DNA from: Gammaproteobacteria bacterium
Lineage (GTDB): Bacteria; Pseudomonadota; Gammaproteobacteria; Steroidobacterales; Woeseiaceae
DNA length: 56,270 nucleotides
NCBI GenBank assembly: GCA_009937615.1
Contig: JAACFB010000022.1
Location: 1 to 56,270 of the forward strand
Reading direction: 5' to 3'
The translations under genes and the position numbers were made by a program. The notes beneath the pieces are model-generated. The model saw only the letters and a list, made by a program, of their open reading frames with translations. It was not told the origin of the DNA and made no database searches. Positions 9,478-17,514 of this stretch are shown here, one piece after another (the first letter of the stretch is position 1; every line of letters starts with the position of its first letter).

Positions 9478-10463
9478 CCGGAAGCCGTACAGAGAATCTG
9501 CTCGAGCTCCACGACCTGAAAATGCACTTCCCGGTCAAGGAAGGCATCTTGCTGAGGGCGGCCAAATACAACAAGGCCGTCGATGGCGTGACGCTGTCGA
9601 TAAAGCCGGGTGAGACGCTGGGTCTCGTGGGTGAATCAGGCTGCGGCAAGTCGACGCTCGGACGCTGCATCGTCAATCTCTACCGGCCGACGGCTGGCGA
9701 CATCTACTTCGAAGGCCACGAGATATCCCGCCTGAGCAATCGCGAGATCATGCCCTACCGGCAGAACATCCAGATGATTTTCCAGGACCCGATGGAGTCT
9801 CTCAACAGCCGGCAAACCGTCGGCGACATCCTCGAAGAGCCATTGATTATTCATAAAATCGGCGACGCGGCAGCACGCAAGCAGCGCGTGCGTGAGTTAC
9901 TCAACATCGTCGGACTTCCTGCCCGTTCTGTGACGCGATTCCCGTTCGAGTTTTCGGGCGGCCAGCGGCAGCGCATCGGAATCGCACGGGCCATCGCGCT
10001 CAATCCGAAACTGATTATTTGCGACGAGGCCGTATCGGCTCTCGACGTCTCGATTCAGAGCCAAATACTGAACCTGTTGATCGACCTGCAGAAAGAACTC
10101 GACCTGTCGTACCTGTTCATCGCCCACGACCTCGCCGTCGTCAAGCACATCTCGGATCGCATCGCGATCATGTACCTCGGCCGCATCGTCGAAATCGCCG
10201 ACAGTGATGACGTTCATTCGAACAGCCGGCATCCCTACACTCGATCCCTGCTATCGGCGATACCGGTCCCGGATCCGCGCGGTAAAAAACAGCGCATTAC
10301 CCTGGAGGGTGATGTCCCCTCACCCATCGACCCGCCCGAGGGCTGCTCTTTTCATCCGCGCTGCGCATACCGGCAAAGCCGCTGCGCGAGCGATCCTCCG
10401 TCGTTGCGCTCAGTCGGGTCGTCCACACACGAGTTTTCCTGCCATTTCGACCTCAAGTTCTGA
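9474..10463 (+). CDS. peptide ABC transporter ATPase, DppF/OppF type
   Basis: 329 residues, starting inside the stop of the preceding ATPase. It opens LLELHDLKMHFPVKEGILLR, the OppF/DppF type start. Walker A is [14 protein letters not shown]-loop FQDPMESLNSRQTV, signature [15 protein letters not shown], Walker B LIICDEAVSALD and switch histidine IAHDLAVV. The C-terminal cysteines (GCSFHPRCAYRQSRC) match the first ATPase. In E. coli YejF both ATPase halves are one protein; here the Yej-type importer uses two separate subunits. This is the last gene of the first transporter operon; the next operon starts ~117 bp on. Confidence 0.93.
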   Translation: MTGSRTENLLELHDLKMHFPVKEGILLRAAKYNKAVDGVTLSIKPGETLGLVGESGCGKSTLGRCIVNLYRPTAGDIYFEGHEISRLSNREIMPYRQNIQMIFQDPMESLNSRQTVGDILEEPLIIHKIGDAAARKQRVRELLNIVGLPARSVTRFPFEFSGGQRQRIGIARAIALNPKLIICDEAVSALDVSIQSQILNLLIDLQKELDLSYLFIAHDLAVVKHISDRIAIMYLGRIVEIADSDDVHSNSRHPYTRSLLSAIPVPDPRGKKQRITLEGDVPSPIDPPEGCSFHPRCAYRQSRCASDPPSLRSVGSSTHEFSCHFDLKF

Positions 10464-10580
10464 CGGTCCGACGGCCGCACTGCTGCCCTCCATGAGTTGC
10501 GTGAAAAATTTTGAGTATCATGTCTCCCGTTTAGTATGCGTATTCTCTATCGAGGGCGGCTCTCGACAGCAGGGCAAAGC

Positions 10581-12245
10581 ATGAAGCAGACGATACCGCC
10601 ACCATTGCGATCGGCGAGCGTGCTCACGGTTTGTCTGCTGGGCTTCGCGCTGGGCGCCTGCGGCTCGGGCGAGAACCGGGTGACGGCCGGCAACCGCGAC
10701 GGCGTGCTGCACTGGGGAAATGCCAGCGAACCGCAGGGCCTGGATCCGCATATCGCCACGGGTGTTCCCGAACACAAGATCATAATGGCCTTGATGGAGG
10801 GCCTCGTTCTCAAGGACACGACGACCCTCGAGCCCATCCCGGGCGTCGCGAAACGCTGGGAAATCAGCGACGACGGCCTTGTCTACACGTTTTACCTTCG
10901 CGAAAACGCCCGCTGGTCAAACGGTGACCCTCACAACGCCCACGATTACGTATGGTCCTGGTGGCGCGCGTTGCAGCCTGCATTGGGCAACCTCTATGCC
11001 TACATGTATTTTCCGATCAAGAACGCGCAGGCGTACTACGAAGGCAAAATAAGCGATTTTGATCAGGTCGGCGTCAAAGCGCTCGACGACTTCACGCTGC
11101 AGGTCTCGCTCAATGATCCGACACCGTATTTTCTGCAGCTGCTCGATCACTACAGCCTGTTTCCCGTGCACAGACCCACGATCGAAAAATTCGGCGCGCC
11201 TGACGAACGCGGTACGCGCTGGACATTCGAGGGCAACCTTGTCGGCAACGGCGCTTTCCAGCTGGAAGAGTGGAAGATTAACCGTTACGTGCGTGTCGGC
11301 AGAAATCCTTACTACTGGGGCGCCGGCGACGTAAAACTGAACCAGATCTATTTTTATCCGACCGAAAACATCACTACCGAGGAACGCATGTTCCGCGCCG
11401 GGCAGCTGCACTACACATACGAAGTGCCGGTAGACAAGGTTGCGGTTTACCAGGAAAAAGGCTCCGGCGAGCTGCAGATCTACCCCTATCTCGGCAGCTA
11501 CTTCTATCGCTTCAACACGCGTGTGGAACACCTGTCGGATAGGCGCGTGCGGCGCGCACTCGCCATGGCCGTGGACCGTCAGCAGATTACCGACCAGGTT
11601 CTGAAGGCCGGGCAGGTGCCCTCCTATGCCGTGACGCCTCCGGACACGATGGGCTACTTTCCCGAGAGCGATCTGACGTTCGACCCGGACAAGGCCCGCG
11701 CGCTGCTGACCGAAGCGGGCTATCCTGACGGTGCCGGGTTTCCGAAAACGGAAATCCTCTACAACACGTCCGAGGAACACCGCAAAGTCGCGGTCGCCAT
11801 TCAGCAGATGTGGAAGCAGTACCTGAATATCGACGTGACGCTTCTGAACCAGGAATGGAAGGTCTATCTCGACAGCGAGACCAATATGGACTATGAAATC
11901 TCGCGGGCGTCATGGATCGGCGACTATGTAGATCCGAACAATTTTCTCGATATGTGGCTTTGCAACGGCGGCAACAACCGCACGGGCTGGTGCAATCCAG
12001 AGTATGACCGGCTGGTGCTCGAGGCGGCGCCGAAAGCGTCCAGCCATGAAGAACGCCTGGAGATCTTTAAGACAGCCGAGAAAATGTTATTGGCGGACAT
12101 GCCTGTGCTGCCGATCTACATTTATACGAGCAAGCACCTGATCAATCCGGCCATCCGGAATTTTCCCAAGAACATTCTCAACCAACCGTCGTTTAAAGAT
12201 ATTTATCTCGACCCGAGCGCGGCCCGGGTTGCTGAGGCGCATTAA
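10581..12245 (+). CDS. oppA: oligopeptide-binding lipoprotein, OppA type
   Basis: 554 residues from the ATG at 10581. An ATG 45 bp upstream is in frame but would add a charged leader ahead of the signal peptide. The lipobox is FALGAC. The mature part begins LHWGNASEPQGLDPHIATG and carries LRENARWSNGDPHNAHDYVWSW, the family 5 solute-binding signature, then NPYYWG and MAVDRQQITDQVL. This is the OppA/MppA branch, distinct from the YejA-type protein at 6511. The stop TAA overlaps the next ATG by one base (TAATG). Expected to capture oligopeptides of several residues in the periplasm. Confidence 0.92.
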   Translation: MKQTIPPPLRSASVLTVCLLGFALGACGSGENRVTAGNRDGVLHWGNASEPQGLDPHIATGVPEHKIIMALMEGLVLKDTTTLEPIPGVAKRWEISDDGLVYTFYLRENARWSNGDPHNAHDYVWSWWRALQPALGNLYAYMYFPIKNAQAYYEGKISDFDQVGVKALDDFTLQVSLNDPTPYFLQLLDHYSLFPVHRPTIEKFGAPDERGTRWTFEGNLVGNGAFQLEEWKINRYVRVGRNPYYWGAGDVKLNQIYFYPTENITTEERMFRAGQLHYTYEVPVDKVAVYQEKGSGELQIYPYLGSYFYRFNTRVEHLSDRRVRRALAMAVDRQQITDQVLKAGQVPSYAVTPPDTMGYFPESDLTFDPDKARALLTEAGYPDGAGFPKTEILYNTSEEHRKVAVAIQQMWKQYLNIDVTLLNQEWKVYLDSETNMDYEISRASWIGDYVDPNNFLDMWLCNGGNNRTGWCNPEYDRLVLEAAPKASSHEERLEIFKTAEKMLLADMPVLPIYIYTSKHLINPAIRNFPKNILNQPSFKDIYLDPSAARVAEAH

Positions 12246-13183
12246 TGCTTCGATTTGCTGCTGGTCGTCTGCTGCAGGCCATCCCGGTATTGCTCGTCGT
12301 GATTACTGCGACTTTCCTGCTCGTGCACTCGGCACCGGGCGGGCCTTTTTCGGCCGAGAAAGCCGTTCCTGCCGAGGTCATCAAGGCGCTCGAAGCGCAG
12401 TACCAGCTCGACCAGCCGCTCTGGAAACAATATGTCTCGTACCTCGGTGACATCGTAAACGGTAATTTTGGGCCGTCATTCAAGTACCCGGGCCGCAGCG
12501 TCAACGAGCTGATCGCGGCCGGGCTGCCGATTACGGCCGAGCTCGGCCTGTACGCGATGCTGATTGCTGTGCTGATCGGTATCAGCGCCGGGGTTTTCGC
12601 GTCGCTGCGTCCGAACACGCTGCAGGACTATGTCCCGATGTCGGCGGCCATGCTGGGCATCTGCATGCCGTCGTTTCTGCTGGGGCCATTGCTCGTGCTG
12701 ATCTTCGGCATTTACCTCGAGTGGCTGCCGGTATCGGGCTGGGGGGACATCCCCGGCGACAAGATCCTGCCATCGATCACGCTCGGCGCAGCCTATGCAG
12801 CCTATATCGCACGACTCTCGCGCGGCCAGATGCTCGAGGTGCTGAGCCAGGACTATATACGTACAGCCCGGGCGAAGGGCCTGCCGGAACCGCTGATCGT
12901 CGTAAAACATGCTCTGCGCGGCGGGCTGATCCCGGTCGTTGCTTTTTTGGGACCCGCGTTCGCCGGTTTGCTCGGCGGCTCGTTCGTCGTCGAAACCATT
13001 TTCCAGATTCCGGGGCTCGGGCGCTTTTACGTGCAGGCGGCGTTTAATCGCGACTATACGATGATCCTCGGCATGACGATCTTCTTCGCCTCGCTGATTA
13101 TCCTTTTTAACCTGCTCTCCGACATGCTGGCCATCTGGCTCAATCCGAAACTGCGCCACGGTTCCGGGGCGGCAAAGCCGTGA
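12245..13183 (+). CDS. oppB: oligopeptide ABC transporter permease, OppB type
   Basis: 312 residues. It begins MLRFAAGRLLQAIPVLLVVITATFLLVHSAPGGPF, as in OppB. The EAA loop appears as YIRTARAKGLPEPLIVVKHALRGGLIP and the last periplasmic loop has VETIFQIPGLGRFYVQAAFNRDY. Six transmembrane segments are expected. It is coupled at both ends: one base shared with the OppA stop and four bases shared with the OppC start. It pairs with the 13180-14055 product to form the inner-membrane channel of the second peptide importer. Confidence 0.94.
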   Translation: MLRFAAGRLLQAIPVLLVVITATFLLVHSAPGGPFSAEKAVPAEVIKALEAQYQLDQPLWKQYVSYLGDIVNGNFGPSFKYPGRSVNELIAAGLPITAELGLYAMLIAVLIGISAGVFASLRPNTLQDYVPMSAAMLGICMPSFLLGPLLVLIFGIYLEWLPVSGWGDIPGDKILPSITLGAAYAAYIARLSRGQMLEVLSQDYIRTARAKGLPEPLIVVKHALRGGLIPVVAFLGPAFAGLLGGSFVVETIFQIPGLGRFYVQAAFNRDYTMILGMTIFFASLIILFNLLSDMLAIWLNPKLRHGSGAAKP

Positions 13184-14055
13184 GCACGGCACTGGCAACG
13201 GCCGAGAAAGGCAGCTCCCTGTGGGCTGACGCCTGGATCAAGCTGAGCAGGAATCACCTGGCGCTGTTTGGCCTCGCCGTCGTGCTGACGCTGTGCCTCG
13301 TATCGCTCTTGACCCCGTGGATCGCGCCGTACGGGTATGAGCAGCAAAACCTGATGCTGGGCGCCTCACCGCCCTCTGCAGAACACTGGCTGGGCACCGA
13401 CGTATTCGGCCGGGACATGCTGACCCGGATCATGTACGGCGGCCGGGTTTCGCTGCTGGTCGGATTCATCGCGACCGCAGTCGCGTTGCTGATCGGCGTG
13501 CTCTGGGGTGCTGTTGCGGGTTTTGTCGGCGGCCGGGTCGACACGGTCATGATGCGCATGGTCGATATTTTGTACGCCTTGCCGTTCATGATTTTTATCG
13601 TGCTGCTGATGGTTGTATTCGGCCGCAACATATTCCTGTTGTTCTTCGCCATTGGCGCGGTCGAATGGCTGACCATGGCTCGCATCGTCCGCGGCCAGGT
13701 GATGTCGCTGCGCAGACAGGAGTTCGTCGAGGCCGCGCACTCGCTCGGGCTCAGCCAGTGGGCAATTATTCGACGGCATATCATCCCCAATACCTTGGGA
13801 CCCGTCATCGTCTACACGACGCTGACGATCCCCAGCGTGATGCTGCTCGAGGCCTTCCTGAGCTTCCTGGGGCTCGGCATCCAGCCGCCACAAAGTTCGT
13901 GGGGCCTGTTGATCAATTACGGCGTCGAAACGATGGAGGAGTATCCGTGGTTATTGATATTTCCCGGTATTGCGCTGTCGCTCACGCTGTTTGCTCTCAA
14001 TTTTCTCGGTGACGGTCTTCGCGACGCGCTGGATCCCCGGGCATCCAAAGATTAA
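13180..14055 (+). CDS. oppC: oligopeptide ABC transporter permease, OppC type
   Basis: 291 residues with a GTG start in the GTGA overlap with OppB. An N-terminal segment (WADAWIKLSRNHLALFGL) leads into the first helix. EHWLGTDVFGRDMLTRIMYGGRVSLLVG is the conserved OppC/DppC opening of the permease domain, and FVEAAHSLGLSQWAIIRRHIIPN is the EAA loop. The end LNFLGDGLRDALDPRA is also diagnostic. It lacks the long periplasmic insert of the YejE-type protein at 5435, which separates the two importers clearly. The fused ATPase gene starts 27 bp downstream. Confidence 0.94.
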   Translation: MSTALATAEKGSSLWADAWIKLSRNHLALFGLAVVLTLCLVSLLTPWIAPYGYEQQNLMLGASPPSAEHWLGTDVFGRDMLTRIMYGGRVSLLVGFIATAVALLIGVLWGAVAGFVGGRVDTVMMRMVDILYALPFMIFIVLLMVVFGRNIFLLFFAIGAVEWLTMARIVRGQVMSLRRQEFVEAAHSLGLSQWAIIRRHIIPNTLGPVIVYTTLTIPSVMLLEAFLSFLGLGIQPPQSSWGLLINYGVETMEEYPWLLIFPGIALSLTLFALNFLGDGLRDALDPRASKD

Positions 14056-14082
14056 CCGCAGGACCAGGCAGGGAAATCAATC

Positions 14083-15714
14083 ATGGCACTGCTCGACGTC
14101 AACGGACTGAAGGTTTACTTCCACACCCGCAACGGCGTGGTCAAAGCCGTGGACGACGTGAGCTTGTCCGTCGATGCCGGCAAGACACTGGCGATCGTCG
14201 GCGAATCCGGTTCCGGCAAATCGGTACTTTGCTACAGCCTGCTCGACCTGCTGCCCAAACCCCCGGCACGCATCGAGGGCGGCGTAGCCCTGTTCGATGG
14301 CCAGGATCTCCTGACCTGCAGCAAGCAGCAGATGCGCGGCTACCGTGGCAACGACATCGCGGTCATATTCCAGGATCCGATGACCTGCCTCAATCCGTTC
14401 CTGACCATCGGCGAACAACTCATCGAGCCTTTGATCTATCACCGCGACGCGCGCTACGGCCGGCAGCAGGCCCGCAGGCGCGCGATCGAGCTGCTCGATG
14501 AGGTCGGCATTGCCGGCGCCGAGGCGCGATTCGACGCTTATCCGCATGAATTCTCCGGCGGCATGCGACAGCGCGTCATGATTGCGATGGCCATGATCAA
14601 CGAGCCGCGACTGCTGATCTGCGACGAGCCCACAACGGCACTCGACGTGACAATTCAGGCACAAATTCTGCGATTAATCAAGAATTTACAGCATACTCAT
14701 AATGTTGCAGTTATCTTTATCAGCCACGATCTCGGCGTCGTTGCGGGCCTGGCGGACCAGATCCTCGTGATGTGCGCCGGCAAGGCCATGGAGACCGGCG
14801 ATGCAGAGCAGGTCTTCTATCGCCCTGAAAGCGGCTACACGAAAAAATTGCTGGCCGCGATACCCGAGGGGGCCAAGTCTGCCACGGGGCATGCGCGGCC
14901 CGAGGTGCCCCTGCTGAAGATAGAGCATCTTAAGACCTGGTTCGGCGGTCATTCGGCGAAAGACACGATCAAGGCCGTCGACGGCGTCTCCTTTGAAATC
15001 CGCCAGGGCGAGATCCTCGGCCTCGTTGGCGAATCCGGTTCGGGCAAGTCGACGCTGGGCCGCTCCATCCTGCGCCTGGCCCCGGTCACGGCAGGTCAGG
15101 TTAGTTACGCCGGCACCGAGCTGACTGCGTTGAGCGCCAGGCAGCTTGTGCCCTGGCGCCGAAAAATGCAGATGATCTTTCAGGATCCCTACGCATCGCT
15201 GAATCCGCGCATGACCGTCTTCGAGACACTGGCCGAGCCCCTGCTCTACCACGAGCTGGCCGATCGGAGATCGGTCGCACAGCAGGTCGAAAAGCTCATG
15301 GACGAAGTCGGCCTGGCGCGAGCCTATGTGCGCAAGTATCCGCACGAATTTTCGGGTGGTCAGCGACAGCGTATCGCGATCGGCCGCGCCATTGCGACGA
15401 AACCGCAGTTTATCGTCGCCGATGAACCGGCATCCGCGCTGGATGTCACGATCCAGGCACAGATACTGGAGCTGATCCTCGACCTCGTCGATCGGCACGA
15501 TCTGACAATGCTGTTCATCTCCCATGACCTGTCCGTCGTGCGGCATATTTCGGACCGGGTCATGGTGATGTACCAGGGCAAGATTCTTGAACAGAACGAC
15601 ACTGAACCTCTGTGGGCCGAGCCAAAACACAGCTACACACGGCAGCTGCTCGAAGCGATCCCGCTCGCCGATCCAAGGCTCGAGCGCGCGCGGATCGCGG
15701 CCGCCAGTCAGTGA
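14083..15714 (+). CDS. fused double ATPase of peptide ABC transporter (OppD-OppF fusion)
   Basis: 543 residues containing two complete ABC ATPase domains. Domain 1 (~1-265) has [48 protein letters not shown] and ISHDLGVV. Domain 2 (~280-543) has [53 protein letters not shown] and ISHDLSVV. This is the YejF/GsiA-type arrangement. The DppD-like cysteine cluster that normally ends each half is missing or shortened at the junction. A Shine-Dalgarno-like AGGGAA precedes the ATG. It completes the OppABC operon. Confidence 0.94.
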   Translation: MALLDVNGLKVYFHTRNGVVKAVDDVSLSVDAGKTLAIVGESGSGKSVLCYSLLDLLPKPPARIEGGVALFDGQDLLTCSKQQMRGYRGNDIAVIFQDPMTCLNPFLTIGEQLIEPLIYHRDARYGRQQARRRAIELLDEVGIAGAEARFDAYPHEFSGGMRQRVMIAMAMINEPRLLICDEPTTALDVTIQAQILRLIKNLQHTHNVAVIFISHDLGVVAGLADQILVMCAGKAMETGDAEQVFYRPESGYTKKLLAAIPEGAKSATGHARPEVPLLKIEHLKTWFGGHSAKDTIKAVDGVSFEIRQGEILGLVGESGSGKSTLGRSILRLAPVTAGQVSYAGTELTALSARQLVPWRRKMQMIFQDPYASLNPRMTVFETLAEPLLYHELADRRSVAQQVEKLMDEVGLARAYVRKYPHEFSGGQRQRIAIGRAIATKPQFIVADEPASALDVTIQAQILELILDLVDRHDLTMLFISHDLSVVRHISDRVMVMYQGKILEQNDTEPLWAEPKHSYTRQLLEAIPLADPRLERARIAAASQ

Positions 15715-15855
15715 AATTCATCGGTTCAGTATTATTTTGCGGAGAAAGCAGGTGTAACTTCGGTACGACCTCTGTGTAATGTTCGTGGAGAACAAATCTG
15801 GCGCTTGGTGCGGGATTTGCGATGTAAAGTAACGGTGACTCTCGAGCGGAGACCG

Positions 15856-17433
15856 ATGGTGCGAAGAACGAGAATTGCAGCCTTGCTGCTGACGAGCCTG
15901 CTGACAACCCAGGTAGTCGCCCAGGACGACTACCGTTCCCGCTACGGTCACGCCGAGATGAACATCTCATGCGATACGGAAGCTCAGTCCGCATTTACAC
16001 GCGGCCTGCTGCAGCTCCACTCGTTTGCCTGGCAGCAAGCGCGGGCGAGTTTCGAGGAGGCCGCTGACAACGACCCGGACTGCGCGATCGCCTATTGGGG
16101 CGTCGCGATGAGCTATTACGACAGCCTGCACGAGCATCCGCCAGCGGAAGAAGTTGAGGCCGCAATAGGCGCATTGGCTATGGCAAAGAAAGCCGGCACC
16201 AGGCCGGCCCGTGAAACAGCCTATCTCAATGCGGCTGCGGAACTATTCCGCGGCTATCCCGATGTCGAGCGAGTGGAACGTGACCGCAACTACAGCCGCG
16301 CAATGCAAGCGATAGCCGACGCCTACCCGGATGACGACGAAGCGCGCATTTTTTACGCACTGTCCCTGCTTGCACTCGCGCGGCGCGGCGAGCAACAGGG
16401 GCTCCTGATGCAGGCTGCCGTATTGCTCGAACCGCTGTTCGCAGAACTTCCCGAGCACCCGGGCGTGGCGCATTACCTGATCCATGCCTACGATGATGCC
16501 GGCGATCGGGAACCTGGCATTTCAGCAGCGCAGCGCTATGCCGGTATAGCGCCGCTGATGACACATGCGCAGCACATGCCGTCGCATATCTTTGCAGGCC
16601 TCGGCATGTGGGCTGAGAGTAACGCCTCCAATGCGAACGCGCTCGAGGCGAACCCCCGCTACTACCATTCGCTGATGTACCTCGTGTATGGCCACCTGCA
16701 GCTCGGCCAGTGGCAGGAGGCCCGGCGACTCGTCGCCGAGCTCGAAGCCTTCGCCGACTCGCCACAGGGTGATCGCCAGGAGCTGCGTGGCCTGCACCTG
16801 ACCAGCACCTGGCTGCTGCTGGAGACGCACGATTGGGCTGCGGCCGCAAAAGCGCCGGCTTATTCAGATCGGCCGCTGGAATTCGCCGACACGCTCTATG
16901 TGCGCGGTCTCGGCAGTGCCCATATTGGTGAACTAGACGCAGCCGCTGAATCTGTCCGCTCGCTCACCAGCCTGATCGACAACCTGGACACCGCAAACAA
17001 CACGGACCTCGTGGTGCGCGCGCAGCTGATCCGTATCCAGGTCCGCCAGATCGAGGCAGTGATCGCGCTCGCGAACGGCCAGGACGACGAGGCCGTTGCG
17101 CTCATGCGCTCGGCCGCGGCAATCGAGGACGGCCGCGGTATCAATCGCGCGCCGCCCGATTCCGGTACAGGGCTCCCCGCGCACGAGGTTTTCGGCGAAT
17201 TGTTGCTCGAACTGGATCGTTACGCCGAGGCCCGGCAGCAGTTCGAACTGGCTTTGAAGCGCACGCCGAATCGGCTGCATTCGCTGCTCGGTCTCGCAAG
17301 GTCGACGGCAAAGGACGGCGACGCGGCGGCCGCCCAAGAGCACTATCGGAGACTGCTCGAACTGCTCGCGGAGGCCGATTCCGGCATGGACATCGTGGCC
17401 GAGGTGACGGGCTATCTCGCCGGGCGCCGCTAG
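15856..17433 (+). CDS. exported TPR-repeat protein
   Basis: 525 residues from the ATG at 15856, which follows a GAGCGGAG ribosome-site-like stretch; in-frame starts further upstream lack a signal. Residues 1-22 form a Sec signal ending VVAQ. A conserved opening follows: FTRGLLQLHSFAWQQARASFEEA, then DCAIAYWGVAMSYYDSLHE. This is a TPR family common in environmental proteobacteria, with a central HYLIHAYDD and MPSHIFAGLGMW. These two histidine-containing motifs are constant in the family as I recall it, but I know of no assigned activity. The C-terminal third has ordinary TPR helices (EARQQFELALKRTPNRLHSLLGLARS). It is not coupled to the transporter, and it converges on the M1 peptidase gene with ~80 bp between stops. 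Confidence 0.82.
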   Translation: MVRRTRIAALLLTSLLTTQVVAQDDYRSRYGHAEMNISCDTEAQSAFTRGLLQLHSFAWQQARASFEEAADNDPDCAIAYWGVAMSYYDSLHEHPPAEEVEAAIGALAMAKKAGTRPARETAYLNAAAELFRGYPDVERVERDRNYSRAMQAIADAYPDDDEARIFYALSLLALARRGEQQGLLMQAAVLLEPLFAELPEHPGVAHYLIHAYDDAGDREPGISAAQRYAGIAPLMTHAQHMPSHIFAGLGMWAESNASNANALEANPRYYHSLMYLVYGHLQLGQWQEARRLVAELEAFADSPQGDRQELRGLHLTSTWLLLETHDWAAAAKAPAYSDRPLEFADTLYVRGLGSAHIGELDAAAESVRSLTSLIDNLDTANNTDLVVRAQLIRIQVRQIEAVIALANGQDDEAVALMRSAAAIEDGRGINRAPPDSGTGLPAHEVFGELLLELDRYAEARQQFELALKRTPNRLHSLLGLARSTAKDGDAAAAQEHYRRLLELLAEADSGMDIVAEVTGYLAGRR

Positions 17434-17514
17434 TGACCTCCGCCGCCGCACGCTAATCCCGGCGATACGGCGGAACGGGGCGGCGGGCTGTGTCGGCTGT
17501 CGGTCGCCAATGCC

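Noticed and set aside
13254..13808. Long minus-strand frames opposite the OppC permease
   Set aside because: They are mirror frames of a clear membrane protein gene and lack any domain.
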